Shown: positions 1-10,306, numbered from the stretch's first letter. The stretch is DNA of 64,000 nucleotides from Kordia antarctica (GCF_009901525.1 NZ_CP019288.1:1612001-1676000); one strand, 5' to 3'. Notes: generated by a model from the letters alone, not told the origin. Made by a program: numbers and translations.

Positions 1-2
1 TT

Positions 3-1031
3 CCAATTGTTCCAATTGAAGAAAATATTGGAACTTTAGAATTATTTCACGGACCAACAATGGCTTTTAAAGATGTTGGCGCACGATTTATGGCACGTTG
101 TTTAGGTTATTTTAATCGTGATAAAGACGAAAGCGTAACCGTTTTGGTTGCAACTTCTGGCGATACTGGCGGCGCTGTTGCGAATGGTTTTTTAGGTGTA
201 AAAGGTGTTGATGTTGTCATTTTATATCCAAGTGGAAAAGTTAGTGAAGTTCAAGAGAAACAATTGACGACTTTGGGTCAAAATATTACAGCGTTGGAAG
301 TTGAAGGTGTTTTTGACGATTGTCAAGAAATGGTGAAAACTGCTTTTTTAGATTCAGAAATTGAACGTACATTAACATCTGCAAACTCGATTAATATAGC
401 GCGTTGGTTGCCACAAATGTTCTACTTTTTCTTTGCGTATAAAGCATTACATAAAAAACATAAAAATCTAGTGTTTTCAGTTCCGAGTGGAAATTTTGGA
501 AATATCTGCGCTGGAATTATGGCGCAAAAGTTAGGGTTACCAATTCAGCATTTTATTGCTTCGACAAATGTAAACAACACAGTTTCAGATTATTTAGAAG
601 CTGGAGTTTATACACCAAAAAAATCGATTGCAACCATTTCAAACGCAATGGATGTTGGAAATCCGAGTAATTTCATTCGGATTCAAGAGTTGTATGATAA
701 TGATTTAGAAACCATCAAAAAACACTTTTCATCGTATAGTTTTTCAGATTCGGAAACGAAAGTTGCAATGAAAACCTTGTACGATCAATCGAATTATATT
801 GCTGATCCGCATGGCGCAGTTGGTTATTTGGGCTTGAAAAACCACGATTTAAAAGATGCGTACGGAATTTTTCTAGAAACTGCACATCCTGTCAAATTTT
901 TACCAACTGTAGAATCGACCTTGAGTCTAAAATTAGACATTCCTAAACAGATTCAAGAGATTATGCACAAAGAGAAAAAAGCGCATTTTATTACGGATTA
1001 TGAAGGTTTGAAGAAATTTTTAATGGAATAA
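3..1031 (+). CDS. thrC: Threonine synthase, 5'-truncated by window edge
   Basis: This is the C-terminal part (about 342 residues) of PLP-dependent threonine synthase, which converts O-phosphohomoserine to threonine. The frame is open to the left edge: codons from position 3 read PIVPIEENIGTLELFHGPTM, so the ATG at 60 is internal and not the start. The PLP-binding lysine sits in FHGPTMAFKD. The phosphate-binding loop of the fold-type II enzymes follows at VATSGDTGGAV, and a second glycine-rich segment at VPSGNFGNICAG. The upstream thrA/thrB usual in this pathway would lie outside the window. Family assignment is secure. Confidence 0.95.
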   Translation, partial: PIVPIEENIGTLELFHGPTMAFKDVGARFMARCLGYFNRDKDESVTVLVATSGDTGGAVANGFLGVKGVDVVILYPSGKVSEVQEKQLTTLGQNITALEVEGVFDDCQEMVKTAFLDSEIERTLTSANSINIARWLPQMFYFFFAYKALHKKHKNLVFSVPSGNFGNICAGIMAQKLGLPIQHFIASTNVNNTVSDYLEAGVYTPKKSIATISNAMDVGNPSNFIRIQELYDNDLETIKKHFSSYSFSDSETKVAMKTLYDQSNYIADPHGAVGYLGLKNHDLKDAYGIFLETAHPVKFLPTVESTLSLKLDIPKQIQEIMHKEKKAHFITDYEGLKKFLME

Positions 1032-1262
1032 ATTTATGATGTGCTAACACTTTAATTTGAAGATTTAAAATATCTAAATTGCTTCAAACTACATTTTGAG
1101 TATTTTTGGATAACCTCAGGAACAAATTCAATCAATTAGTTATAACTATTAAAATTTGTGAAATTCTAAAAAAGTGGCGATAAATTATGAATCAAGTGAA
1201 AAATCATCATTTTTTTAGGTCTATTTTTCATAAATTCGCAATCAATTCAAGACTGATTACAC

Positions 1263-2345
1263 ATGAAAGATACAGCTCTCACAGAAATTCATAAAGCATT
1301 AGGCGCAAAAATGGTTCCTTTTGCAGGTTATAATATGCCTGTACAATACGAAGGTATTAATGCTGAACACGAAATTGTTCGTACTGGCGTTGGTGTTTTT
1401 GACGTAAGTCATATGGGAGAATTTGTGATTTCTGGACCAAATGCCTTGGCGTTAATTCAAAAAATTGCTACAAATGATGCTTCTAAATTGGCTGACGGAA
1501 AAGCACAATATAGTTGTATGCCAAATAACGATGGTGGAATTGTAGATGATTTAATTATATACAGAATTAATTCAGAGAAGTATATTTTAGTTGTAAATGC
1601 TTCGAATATTGAGAAAGATTGGAACTGGATTTCAAGTCATAATGATGTTGGTGCGGAAATGAAAGATGTGTCTGATAATTATTCTTTACTTGCTATTCAA
1701 GGACCAAAAGCGGTGGAGGCAATGCAATCCTTGACGGAAGTTGATTTGTCAAATATAAAATACTACACATTCCAAATTGCCAAGTTTGCAGGTGTTGAAA
1801 ACGTGATTGTTTCGGCAACTGGTTATACAGGTTCTGGCGGATTTGAGATTTATTGTAAAAATGAAGACGTTGCCGAAGTTTGGGAACGCGTTTTTGAAGC
1901 TGGTGCAGATTTTGGAATCAAGCCGATTGGTTTGGCAGCAAGAGATACATTGCGTTTGGAAATGGGTTATTGTCTCTATGGAAATGATATTGACGATACA
2001 ACTTCTCCGATTGAAGCTGGTTTGGGTTGGATTACAAAATTCACGAAAGATTTTGTAAATCGTGAAGAAATTGAATCTCAAAAAAGAACTGGTGTTGAAC
2101 GTAAATTAGTTGCGTTTGAAATACAAGAACGTGGAATTCCAAGACAAGGATATGATATTGTTGATGGAAATGGAAATAAAATAGGAATTGTAACTTCTGG
2201 GACAATGTCGCCTTCTATGGGAATTGGAATTGGTTTAGGATATGTACCAACGGTTTTTACAGATGTTGGAAGTCATATTTACATTCAAATTCGTAAAAAT
2301 AGCGTTCCTGCCAAAGTGGTAAAACCTCCTTTTTATAAAAAATAA
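1263..2345 (+). CDS. gcvT: Aminomethyltransferase (glycine cleavage T protein)
   Basis: This 360-residue protein has the full length expected for GcvT. It takes the aminomethyl group from lipoylated H protein and passes the one-carbon unit to tetrahydrofolate, releasing ammonia. Visible family motifs are the N-terminal [23 protein letters not shown], and the folate-domain segments [10 protein letters not shown] and [20 protein letters not shown], which include the conserved folate-contacting region. The C-terminal barrel ends with [11 protein letters not shown]. The next gene starts 10 bases downstream, so the two are probably co-transcribed. I looked for a glycine riboswitch in the 230 bases upstream and saw none. 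Confidence 0.97.
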   Translation: MKDTALTEIHKALGAKMVPFAGYNMPVQYEGINAEHEIVRTGVGVFDVSHMGEFVISGPNALALIQKIATNDASKLADGKAQYSCMPNNDGGIVDDLIIYRINSEKYILVVNASNIEKDWNWISSHNDVGAEMKDVSDNYSLLAIQGPKAVEAMQSLTEVDLSNIKYYTFQIAKFAGVENVIVSATGYTGSGGFEIYCKNEDVAEVWERVFEAGADFGIKPIGLAARDTLRLEMGYCLYGNDIDDTTSPIEAGLGWITKFTKDFVNREEIESQKRTGVERKLVAFEIQERGIPRQGYDIVDGNGNKIGIVTSGTMSPSMGIGIGLGYVPTVFTDVGSHIYIQIRKNSVPAKVVKPPFYKK

Positions 2346-2354
2346 AAGTTTCTT

Positions 2355-3176
2355 TTGAATCGAATTTTAATTTTAGGCGCGAGCGGATTTATAGGTCAGG
2401 CAATTTATAAAGAACTCTGCTCCTATTTTGACGTTTACGGTACATTTTATAGCAATAAATCATTTGCCGAAAACGCGCATTTTATTCGGTATGACTTAGA
2501 TTACGACGGCATTGATGAAGTTGTATTGCAAGTAAAACCAACGATTATAATTTCGGCTTTGCGGGGCGATTTTGCAGCACAAATTGAAGTACATATTTTC
2601 CTCACAGAATATGTAAAAACAAGACCTTGTAAGTTAATTTTCTTGTCTTCCGCTAATGTTTTTGACGCTTACAGCAGTTATCCTTCTTATGAATATGATA
2701 AGACACTTTCGGAAAGTATTTACGGAAAGCTTAAGATCAGAATTGAGAATATGTTGATGCGTTTGCCGCAGAAAAAATATGCAATTATTCGATTGCCGAT
2801 GGTTTTTGGAAATAATTCGCCACGTATTTTGGAGATAAAGCACTGTTTGCAAGAAAAAGTTCCGATTGAAGTCTTTCCTAACTTGGTGATGAATACAATT
2901 TCTGATAAAAAACTCACACAACAAATACATTATATGATTAACAGGCGTAAAAATGGAATCTTTCATTTAGGCGCAGAAAATTTGATACATCATGACGAGT
3001 TTTACACAGAAATTTTAAAAAGCATGAACGTTGAAAAACCGGTATTCAAGAATGTATATACGTCCAATTTTGATCGTTTTTTAGCCGTTTTACCTAAAGA
3101 AAATAAGCTTCCAAAACACTTGGCAACGACCAATGAAGAAACTTTAGACTTTATTTCTGGGAAAAATACGCTTTAA
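2355..3176 (+). CDS. NAD(P)-dependent SDR-type epimerase/reductase
   Basis: This extended short-chain dehydrogenase (273 residues) starts at a TTG codon 10 bases after gcvT. An N-terminal Rossmann motif GASGFIG is at residues 8-14. A conserved Ser segment, LSSANVFD, and a YxxxK pair, YEYDK, fit the catalytic Ser-Tyr-Lys set, and RLPMVFGNN follows. This layout resembles RmlD-like dTDP-sugar reductases and NAD-dependent sugar epimerases. The substrate cannot be read from the sequence, and no sugar-nucleotide genes are adjacent. Its placement behind gcvT suggests co-transcription but not a shared pathway. Confidence 0.8.
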   Translation: MNRILILGASGFIGQAIYKELCSYFDVYGTFYSNKSFAENAHFIRYDLDYDGIDEVVLQVKPTIIISALRGDFAAQIEVHIFLTEYVKTRPCKLIFLSSANVFDAYSSYPSYEYDKTLSESIYGKLKIRIENMLMRLPQKKYAIIRLPMVFGNNSPRILEIKHCLQEKVPIEVFPNLVMNTISDKKLTQQIHYMINRRKNGIFHLGAENLIHHDEFYTEILKSMNVEKPVFKNVYTSNFDRFLAVLPKENKLPKHLATTNEETLDFISGKNTL

Positions 3177-3266
3177 ACCACCGCTTTTTAAACACATTCC
3201 TACGTTAAAATCAAAAGATTTGCTAAATTCGTGACTTCATGTACTACAAATCTTTTATTCGCATTC

Positions 3267-5288
3267 ATGCATAAAATTATATGTTTCCTATTGCTTTGCG
3301 TCGTTTCCGTAACCTATGCGCAAACAGACTCCACTTTTTGTGAAAAATCAACGTTGGTTTTGAACATGCTCGAAAAGAATCATTATCAACCAAAAACTAT
3401 TGATGACGACTTTTCCACCTATGTTTTTACTACTTTGTTTGAAAGATTGGATCAGAAACGCATGCTATATTCGGAAGCCGATATGAAAGCGTTGGAAAGT
3501 TTGAAAACAAAACTTGACGATTATTTACTTACGAAAGAATGTGACTTTATACAAGAGTTTACAACTTCGTATAAAAATCAATTGCTGTTAGCGCAAAAAT
3601 CAATTGAATTGGTTGAAAAAAGTAAACTCGATTTTTCTGGAAAAGATACCGTTTTTTATGGAAGTCTGAAAGATGATTCTCAATTTTCGGATACGCGCAA
3701 AACGCTAGAAAAACGTTGGTCCAAAAAGATTCGGATTGATATTATCGGTGATTATTTGTCGTTGTCGAATCCTGCAAATTTCAATAAAATAAAATCGCAA
3801 CTCAAATCGAAAGTAATTGCTGAAAATAAATGCTATATTTTAGATAAACTACAAGCCGTTGGCGGACTGGAATCGTATCTAGAAACCATGTTTTTAGATG
3901 TAATTTGCTCCTATTTTGATCCGCATAGTAGTTATTTTGATCCAACAGATAACGCAACTTTCATGAATTCTATAGGAACAGAAACGAGCTCAATTGGTGT
4001 TTGGTTTTCAAAAAATAGCGATGGGAAAATTGTCGTTTCAGGCTTGCAAACTGGAAGTACTGCTTGGAAAGAAAAAGAAATCAATGCAGGCGATTTGGTG
4101 CTGTCGCTAGAAGCAAATAAAAATACAATTAACACAACCTGTCTTTCACTTTCAAACTTATACGATTTTATCAGCGACGAAATTAATCAAACGATTGCTA
4201 TTAAAGTGTTGACACAGAAAAATATCAATAAAACAATCATTCTCAAAAAGGAAAATTTAAAGATTGAAGCGAATGCCGTAAACAGTTTTATTCTAAAAGG
4301 AGAACTCAATATTGGTTATATTTCATTGCCTAGTTTTTATACAAATCTCGATTATGGTTTTGGAAGCGCGAATGATATTGCCAAAGAACTTTTTAAACTC
4401 AACGCTGTCAATATTGACGGATTAATTTTAGACTTGCGCGGAAATGGCGGCGGCTCTATGAAACAAGCAATTGACTTGGCAGGAATGTTTATTGACAAAG
4501 GTCCGTTGGGAATTTATAGAGATCAAGACAACAAAAAAACGATTATTAAAGATTTTAATCGCGGAACGTTGTTTAGAAAACCGCTGGTTATTTTAGTAGA
4601 TAATGGAAGTGCTTCAGCTTCTGAATTTATTGCGGCGGCTTTGCGCGATCATAATAGAGCCATTATTGTTGGAAGCAAAACGTATGGGAAAGCAACGATT
4701 CAGCAGATTCTTCCGTTGAAAAACGATTTAGGTTTTATTAAAATTACATTGGAGAAAATGTATGGTTTCAAAGGAAATTCGCATCAAGCAAAAGGAATTG
4801 TTCCAGATATTGAATTTCCAAATTTGTATACTGGCATAGAAGATGGCGAAAGCGGAAATGCTAATTTTATTAAAAATGATACCGTTTTGAAGAATGTGTA
4901 TTTCAAGATTCCGGCAACAGCAAATCATGATAATTTACGAACGCAAAGTCTAGCACGAACTGAGAATAATAAAGCGATCAAAACGATTAAAAATATCAAT
5001 TCGAACTTATTAAATTATTTAAATAGTCAACGAAAATTAGCATTATCCGTGGAAAGTCTCAAGAAAGACAGAGATAATTTTAATGCCATTTTTGAGAAAA
5101 CAGATGCTATTGAAATGAAGCATGAAACGTTTGAAGTGGTCAATTTGGAAGATTACAAAGAAATTTTAGCCTATAATAAAAATAAAGCAAAACTGAATTC
5201 GTACGCGATCAAGAGTATTGAAACCGATCATGAGATTGAAGAAACGTATCGTATTATTTCAGATTATATAAAACAATTAGCCCAATAA
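3267..5288 (+). CDS. Carboxy-terminal processing protease (S41, Prc/Tsp-like)
   Basis: This periplasmic serine protease has about 673 residues. I chose the ATG at 3267 over the upstream one at 3231 because it gives a clean signal peptide, MHKIICFLLLCVVSVTYAQ. After a helical N-terminal region, a conserved segment DPHSSYFDP precedes a PDZ domain. The S41 catalytic domain carries the Ser in NGSASASE (about residue 447) and the Lys in TYGKATIQ (about 474), the Ser-Lys dyad of tail-specific proteases. It degrades or trims proteins from their C termini in the periplasm. The following gene begins 3 bases after the stop, so the two form an operon. Confidence 0.9.
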   Translation: MHKIICFLLLCVVSVTYAQTDSTFCEKSTLVLNMLEKNHYQPKTIDDDFSTYVFTTLFERLDQKRMLYSEADMKALESLKTKLDDYLLTKECDFIQEFTTSYKNQLLLAQKSIELVEKSKLDFSGKDTVFYGSLKDDSQFSDTRKTLEKRWSKKIRIDIIGDYLSLSNPANFNKIKSQLKSKVIAENKCYILDKLQAVGGLESYLETMFLDVICSYFDPHSSYFDPTDNATFMNSIGTETSSIGVWFSKNSDGKIVVSGLQTGSTAWKEKEINAGDLVLSLEANKNTINTTCLSLSNLYDFISDEINQTIAIKVLTQKNINKTIILKKENLKIEANAVNSFILKGELNIGYISLPSFYTNLDYGFGSANDIAKELFKLNAVNIDGLILDLRGNGGGSMKQAIDLAGMFIDKGPLGIYRDQDNKKTIIKDFNRGTLFRKPLVILVDNGSASASEFIAAALRDHNRAIIVGSKTYGKATIQQILPLKNDLGFIKITLEKMYGFKGNSHQAKGIVPDIEFPNLYTGIEDGESGNANFIKNDTVLKNVYFKIPATANHDNLRTQSLARTENNKAIKTIKNINSNLLNYLNSQRKLALSVESLKKDRDNFNAIFEKTDAIEMKHETFEVVNLEDYKEILAYNKNKAKLNSYAIKSIETDHEIEETYRIISDYIKQLAQ

Positions 5289-5291
5289 CAT

Positions 5292-6335
5292 ATGAAATCA
5301 AATTACTTAAAAATTAGTGTTGTATTTTTCTGTGTTGTGATGTTTCAAACATCAACTGCACAAAATTTTAAAAACGCAAACGATTATCTAGGTTTTATAG
5401 GAGACGAAAACCAAAAGATTAGTAAAAGTTCCTGGAATTATACCAAATCTGTTGCGCACAGTAAAAGTCCTCGAAAGATTGAAGGCGACAGAAAACGTTT
5501 GTTGAAATCTATTGAGCGTGCAATGCTAAAAATCAAAAGAGCAACACCATTTAAAGGCGAAGATGCATATAGAAAACAAGTGTTGGAATATATGGATTTA
5601 CGTACCAATATTTTGAAGAATGATTATGCTAAGATTGTAGATATGAAAGAGGTTGCCGAGCAATCGTATGATTTTATGGAAGCATACATTTTAGCACAAA
5701 AAATGGCAGATGAACGCATGCAAGAAGCGCAAGAAACGTATGAAAATGCACAAAAAGATTATGCCGCTAGAAATAATATTAGACTGATTGAGTCGGAAAC
5801 AGATTTGAGTAGAAAGATGAAAATTTCAAACGAAGTTTTTGATCATAAAAATGAAGTGTATTTGGTGTTTTTCAAAAGTAGTATTCAAGAACGATTCATG
5901 ATAAACGCGTTGTCAACAAGCGATTTAAGTGCTATTCAACAGAATGCAAACGCGCTACAAATGTTTGCCGAAGAAGGTTTACAAGCTCTGGATACGATTA
6001 CGTTATACAAAGAAGATTCTTCTGTAATAGAAGCCACCAAAAAAGCATTAGAATTCTATTTGAACGAAACAAAAAATGAAATTCCTAAGCTGTTAGGTTT
6101 TTTCTTGTTGAATGAAAAATTTACCGCGATCAAAAATTCAATTGATAAAAAATCGTCAAAAAACCGAACTAAAAAAGAAATTGATCAGTACAATAGTATG
6201 GTAAAAGAAATGAACAAAGCTGTTGTTGATTTTAATAAAACAAACGAGGAATTAAATAAAAAACGAACTAAAGTTATTAATCAATGGAATGAAGCTTCGG
6301 CAAAATTTTTAAGTCGACATATTCCAAAAGAATAA
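5292..6335 (+). CDS. Exported alpha-helical protein of unknown function
   Basis: I do not recognise a catalytic family with confidence. The protein (347 residues) has a signal peptide ending near FQTSTAQ. The rest is rich in Lys, Glu and Ala and looks helical or coiled-coil (for example AQKMADERMQEAQETYENA), with no Cys-based or enzymatic motif visible. It resembles the helical LIC11966-type surface proteins from memory, but that is a weak link. It sits 3 bases downstream of the S41 protease gene, so an envelope role or a role as partner or substrate of the protease is possible. That is inference from position only. Confidence 0.6.
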   Translation: MKSNYLKISVVFFCVVMFQTSTAQNFKNANDYLGFIGDENQKISKSSWNYTKSVAHSKSPRKIEGDRKRLLKSIERAMLKIKRATPFKGEDAYRKQVLEYMDLRTNILKNDYAKIVDMKEVAEQSYDFMEAYILAQKMADERMQEAQETYENAQKDYAARNNIRLIESETDLSRKMKISNEVFDHKNEVYLVFFKSSIQERFMINALSTSDLSAIQQNANALQMFAEEGLQALDTITLYKEDSSVIEATKKALEFYLNETKNEIPKLLGFFLLNEKFTAIKNSIDKKSSKNRTKKEIDQYNSMVKEMNKAVVDFNKTNEELNKKRTKVINQWNEASAKFLSRHIPKE

Positions 6336-6371
6336 TACAACGTATATATTTGTAAAAAAGTAGTATTTGAT

Positions 6372-6481
6372 AAAAGATGGTAAAGATCGCTTCGCTTTTA
6401 GAATCAAGAATAAAGACCTGATTATATTAAATTGATAATCGGATATGATATTGAAAAAGCATACGATATTTACCATCTTTT
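6372..6481. terminator. Long-loop inverted repeat, probable terminator
   Basis: AAAAGATGGTAAA at 6372-6384 is perfectly complementary to TTTACCATCTTTT at 6469-6481, followed by further T residues. The 84-base loop contains GCTTCGCTTTTAGAATC, a sequence type repeated elsewhere in the window. It lies after the S41/helical-protein operon and could end its transcription. The unusually long loop suggests that a repeat has inserted into an older hairpin. Confidence 0.5.
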
Positions 6482-6532
6482 TTAAAACTAGTATTAATTA
6501 GATATTGATATAAGAAATAAAAGAACGAGCAC

Positions 6533-7243
6533 ATGGGAAGAGCATTTGAATTTAGAAAGGCACGAAAAATGAAACGTTGGTCAGCAATGGCAAAAACCTT
6601 TACGCGCATTGGTAAAGATATTGTGATGGCTGTAAAAGATGGCGGACCAAACCCGGAGACAAATTCTAGATTGCGTGCCGTAATTCAGAATGCGAAAGCT
6701 GCCAACATGCCAAAAGATAACGTTGAGCGCGCCATAAAAAAAGCTTCTGACAAGGATACTGGAGACTATAAAGAAGTACTTTTTGAAGGGTACGGACCGC
6801 ACGGAATTGCCATTTTGGTAGAAACTGCAACGGATAATAACAACCGAACTGTTGCCAATGTGCGAAGCTCTTTTAATAAATGTGATGGAAGTTTGGGTAC
6901 ACAAGGTTCAGTAGAATTTATGTTTGATCATACGTGTAACTTCCGTATTCCATCAGAAGGACAAGATGCAGAAGAATTAGAATTGGAGTTTATCGATTTT
7001 GGTGTGGAAGAAGTTTTTGAAGATGACGATGGAATTTTATTATACGGACCATTTGAAAGTTTTGGAAACATTCAGAAAGAATTAGAGAATAGAGAATTAG
7101 AAATTTTATCTTCTGGTTTTGAGCGCATTCCGCAAGTTACCAATCAATTAGATGAAGAAAAAACTGCTGATATTGAAAAGCTTCTAGAGAAATTAGAAGA
7201 AGATGAAGATGTGCAAAATGTATATCATACAATGGCGGAATAA
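6533..7243 (+). CDS. YebC/PmpR-family protein
   Basis: This 236-residue protein shows the YebC family signature: MGRAFEFRKARKMKRWSAMA at the N terminus, AKTFTRIGKDI, and AKAANMPKDNVERAIKKA. The middle contains GYGPHGIAILVE and VRSSFNKCDGSLGTQGSVEFMF, both family hallmarks. Members act as DNA-binding regulators or, in some bacteria, as translation factors that help ribosomes at difficult sequences. Which applies here cannot be told. The N-terminal Gly-Arg-Ala-Phe-Glu variant is usual for Bacteroidota. It is a single gene with a strong terminator immediately downstream. Confidence 0.93.
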   Translation: MGRAFEFRKARKMKRWSAMAKTFTRIGKDIVMAVKDGGPNPETNSRLRAVIQNAKAANMPKDNVERAIKKASDKDTGDYKEVLFEGYGPHGIAILVETATDNNNRTVANVRSSFNKCDGSLGTQGSVEFMFDHTCNFRIPSEGQDAEELELEFIDFGVEEVFEDDDGILLYGPFESFGNIQKELENRELEILSSGFERIPQVTNQLDEEKTADIEKLLEKLEEDEDVQNVYHTMAE

Positions 7244-7270
7244 CAAACATTCTACATGTAGAAACAAAAA

Positions 7271-7296
7271 AACACGCTAGTTAGCGTGTTTTTTTA
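7271..7296. terminator. Intrinsic terminator after yebC-like gene
   Basis: AACACGCTA at 7271-7279 and TAGCGTGTT at 7282-7290 form a perfect 9-bp stem, followed by a T run on the plus strand and preceded by an A run. It can therefore work in both directions, between the plus-strand yebC-like gene and the minus-strand leucine-rich repeat gene that ends at 7335. Confidence 0.85.
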
Positions 7297-7334
7297 TACC
7301 TGAATTTCACTTTTCACTTTTCACTGTTTATTGT

Positions 7335-9860
7335 TTATTGTTTAATGATTTTATCGGTAAATACACCTTTTTTAGAAGTAGCTTTTAGAATGTATAATCC
7401 TTTGGAAAGCGTTTTTAATGAAATGTTTGTATTTGTTTGATTTCCAATAAGCGCTTTGGAAAACAGTAGTCTTCCTTGCAACGTATATAACTCTATTGTT
7501 TTAATCGCGTATTCACCTTTTATATATAAAATATCATTTGTAGGTTTTGGATACGCTTCAATACTCACGTCTAAAGTTGCTTCACTTCTACTCAATGGCG
7601 CACTCACCAACGTCATTTCATCATTTGTTATAATTGCCGCATTGTAATCAAAATAGATTTCAGCTTTGTTTGTAAAAGTATCATTTTCAACTAATGTTGA
7701 TTTTGTTTTAATTTTGAATAATACATACCCATCATTTGTAGCATCATCAAAAGGAAGATTGATATTTTCGAAGATAAATTCTACTTTTTGACCGTTTATT
7801 CTAGTTATATAATCGTGACTTCCATCTAAGACTTTTAACGTATTAATGTCATAACTTGCTGCATCAATCTCATCTTTTACAACAACATTTACGGCACTTG
7901 CAGTTCCTGTATTTTCAAATCGAATTAGATAATGAACAAAATCGCCCACTTTATCTTCTGTAATTGTTTCGCCTTCTAAACACGTTTTATCATTTGGATC
8001 AAAAGAATTTACAACAGTTTGTACAAATGTTAGCATGTTATCACCAGGCGTTTCATCTAGTGTTGTTGGCGTAATTGTAGCAACATACGTTAATTCATCA
8101 TCTCCATTTAATGGAAAGTTTGCATCTGTTGGCGTATTCAAATTCATGGTATACAGAATGCTTCGTGTTTCAAAAGGTGCTAAGTTTGTATAGTTCCAAC
8201 TTAAACTTCCAGTAGTTTGCAAATCGGCTGTTGGATTTGTCGAGAAAACATTCATAAAATCATCATCAAATGTTAACGAAACAGCTCCTGAAAGTGTAGT
8301 TGTTCCTTTGTTTTTATAGATAATTTCATAATCTGTATCAAAACCTGGTCTTGCAGCTTCTACTGGAATAATTATAACTTCCAAATCATTATATATTCCG
8401 TTTGGTGTAATACAAAAATCTTGAATGTTTGGACTTGTGTCTGTTGGAAAATCTACTGTAATACTTGTTGGTGATATTGTAAAATAGGTTGGATTTTCTA
8501 ATTGTGGCGTTATCGTATGTATTCCGTCACTTAATGGAATTTCATAATCGCCTGAACTATTTGCTGTAAAAATTCCAGTATTTGAACCGTTTGTAATGGA
8601 AAACGAGAAATTTGGAAATGCGTCGTCATTAATATCGCAACCATTAGTATTTGAATCAAATTTTACTTCTCCAGAAACTGTATATAATGTTCCACCTGGT
8701 GTGAAAGAGCAATAGCTGTTGACGACACAATCAGTGTAACCGTAATTATTTGCAAAATTTTGCACTGCTGGAATTTCATTTTCATCAGCACAAACAAATT
8801 GAAGTGTTGGATTATTGCTAAAATTAAGATATTGAATTAAATGGTCTCCATTCTTTAGTGATAGACTTTCTAGTTGATTGAAGGCGCAATAAAATAAAAA
8901 TAAATTACCATTTTGAGAAACATCTAAACTTGTTATTTGATTATAGTTGCAATTTAGTCTGTAAAGGTTCGGGTTAGATGTCACATCTAAGCTTGTTATT
9001 TGATTTGAATAACAAGAAAAAAATTCTAGATCAGGGTTTTGAGTTACATCTAAACTTGTTAATTGGTTTTCATAAACAACGAAAGAACTTAGGTTTGGAC
9101 AAAATGTCACGTCAATATTTGAGATAGAGTTACTCGGAAAACTTAATAATTCTAAATTAGGGTTTTGAGTAACATTTAAATTAGAAATATTATTAGAGCC
9201 AATTTGTAAACTTTCTAAATTTGGGCTTTGATTTACATCTATAATAGAAATATTATTGTAAAAACAATCTAATTTTCTCAAATTAAAGTTTGATGATACA
9301 TCTATATTTGTTAAAGAATTAATCCTACAACTAATTTCTTCTACACTAGAACTGAAAGCTAAACTTTCCATGGCATTCTCAGAACAATTCAAAATCAAAA
9401 GGTTTGAATTAGCAGAAACATCTAAATTTAAGATTTGATTATTTTTGCAAAATAATTCTTCCAAATTCGTGTTTGAAGATAAATTCAAACCAGTAAGTTG
9501 ATTAGATTCACAATCTAATTTTTTAAGATTGGGAATTGTAGAGAATTCTAAAGTGCCCGTGAGAAAGTTACCAGAACAATCTAACTCCTCTAAATTCGTG
9601 AATGCCTCTATACCGACTAAAGAACTTATAAAGTTCGCTCCTATTTTCAAGACTGTAATAGATTCTGCTTCGCTTACTTGAATCTCTCCATCATTATTAT
9701 AATCCAGAGTTGAATCTAGAAAACCATCTCCGTCAGTATCAATTGCAGAGTTGCCTAACAACTTATTCTTAAAATTAGCATCAGGAATATTCACAATTTG
9801 TGCAGACACAAGCTGTCCAACTACAATAAAAAGAAATAATAAAAAGTACTGTTTTTTCAT
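7335..9860 (-). CDS. Leucine-rich repeat protein with T9SS sorting domain
   Basis: This 841-residue secreted protein starts with a signal peptide (MKKQYFLLFLFIVVGQLVSA). The mature N terminus reads VNIPDANFKNKLLG, followed by a calcium-type segment DTDGDGFLDS. About 14 short leucine-rich repeats follow (roughly residues 75-370), for example LTSLDVTQNPDLEFFSCYS, with cores of Leu/Asn and C(Y/F)xN turns. A carboxypeptidase-like fold, two immunoglobulin-like regions and a DPNDK-containing domain (about 640-770) come next. The last 65 residues (LYIKGEYAIKTIELYT to TDKIIKQ) are a type A T9SS sorting signal. It is likely a surface adhesin exported through the Por system. Confidence 0.88.
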   Translation of the reverse strand: MKKQYFLLFLFIVVGQLVSAQIVNIPDANFKNKLLGNSAIDTDGDGFLDSTLDYNNDGEIQVSEAESITVLKIGANFISSLVGIEAFTNLEELDCSGNFLTGTLEFSTIPNLKKLDCESNQLTGLNLSSNTNLEELFCKNNQILNLDVSANSNLLILNCSENAMESLAFSSSVEEISCRINSLTNIDVSSNFNLRKLDCFYNNISIIDVNQSPNLESLQIGSNNISNLNVTQNPNLELLSFPSNSISNIDVTFCPNLSSFVVYENQLTSLDVTQNPDLEFFSCYSNQITSLDVTSNPNLYRLNCNYNQITSLDVSQNGNLFLFYCAFNQLESLSLKNGDHLIQYLNFSNNPTLQFVCADENEIPAVQNFANNYGYTDCVVNSYCSFTPGGTLYTVSGEVKFDSNTNGCDINDDAFPNFSFSITNGSNTGIFTANSSGDYEIPLSDGIHTITPQLENPTYFTISPTSITVDFPTDTSPNIQDFCITPNGIYNDLEVIIIPVEAARPGFDTDYEIIYKNKGTTTLSGAVSLTFDDDFMNVFSTNPTADLQTTGSLSWNYTNLAPFETRSILYTMNLNTPTDANFPLNGDDELTYVATITPTTLDETPGDNMLTFVQTVVNSFDPNDKTCLEGETITEDKVGDFVHYLIRFENTGTASAVNVVVKDEIDAASYDINTLKVLDGSHDYITRINGQKVEFIFENINLPFDDATNDGYVLFKIKTKSTLVENDTFTNKAEIYFDYNAAIITNDEMTLVSAPLSRSEATLDVSIEAYPKPTNDILYIKGEYAIKTIELYTLQGRLLFSKALIGNQTNTNISLKTLSKGLYILKATSKKGVFTDKIIKQ

Positions 9861-10077
9861 GTATATAGTTTTAGAAGCGCAAAAATAATAAAAGTGAAGC
9901 TAAAATATGTTAATAAACACATAAGCGTAGAAAAAAATTGATAAGCGTTTAAATTTTCCATCAAACTTATCATTATTATTAAAAAACAAACACTTACAAT
10001 AACAAAACGACAGACTAACCGTAATTAATTGAAAATTAGATTTTTTATATTTACATCATAACTATAACTTATATATC

Positions 10078-10266
10078 ATGTTGAAAAATATTTTAAAATT
10101 AGAAGGAACTCAGAAATTGAATAAAACTGCTCAAAAGGAAATCTTAGGCGGAAGAAGAAATGTTGCTGAATGCACCAATGCATCACATTGTCCAGCAAAT
10201 CACATTTGCCAAAACGGAAGGTGCTTTGACTGTTACGATCCATTTTCAGGATCATGGTATTGTTAA
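10078..10266 (+). CDS. Cys-rich small peptide with GG-type leader
   Basis: This 62-residue peptide has a charged leader ending in the double-glycine motif KEILGG, the usual cleavage site for C39-peptidase ABC exporters. The predicted core is short and has six cysteines (ECTNASHCPANHICQNGRC, then CYD and a terminal Cys), a spacing that suggests disulfide knots more than lanthionines. No maturase or exporter is adjacent. A TATATTTA promoter-like box lies about 30 bases upstream, and a strong terminator follows. It could be a bacteriocin-like or RiPP precursor; the function is inferred only from leader and core. Confidence 0.6.
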   Translation: MLKNILKLEGTQKLNKTAQKEILGGRRNVAECTNASHCPANHICQNGRCFDCYDPFSGSWYC

Positions 10267-10306
10267 TCTAACAATATAGCCTACGCAAAAAATAAACCCA
10301 ATTACC

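Noticed and set aside
1032-1262. Glycine riboswitch upstream of gcvT
   Set aside because: I found no paired aptamer-like GC-rich stems or conserved cores; the stretch is AT-rich and unstructured.
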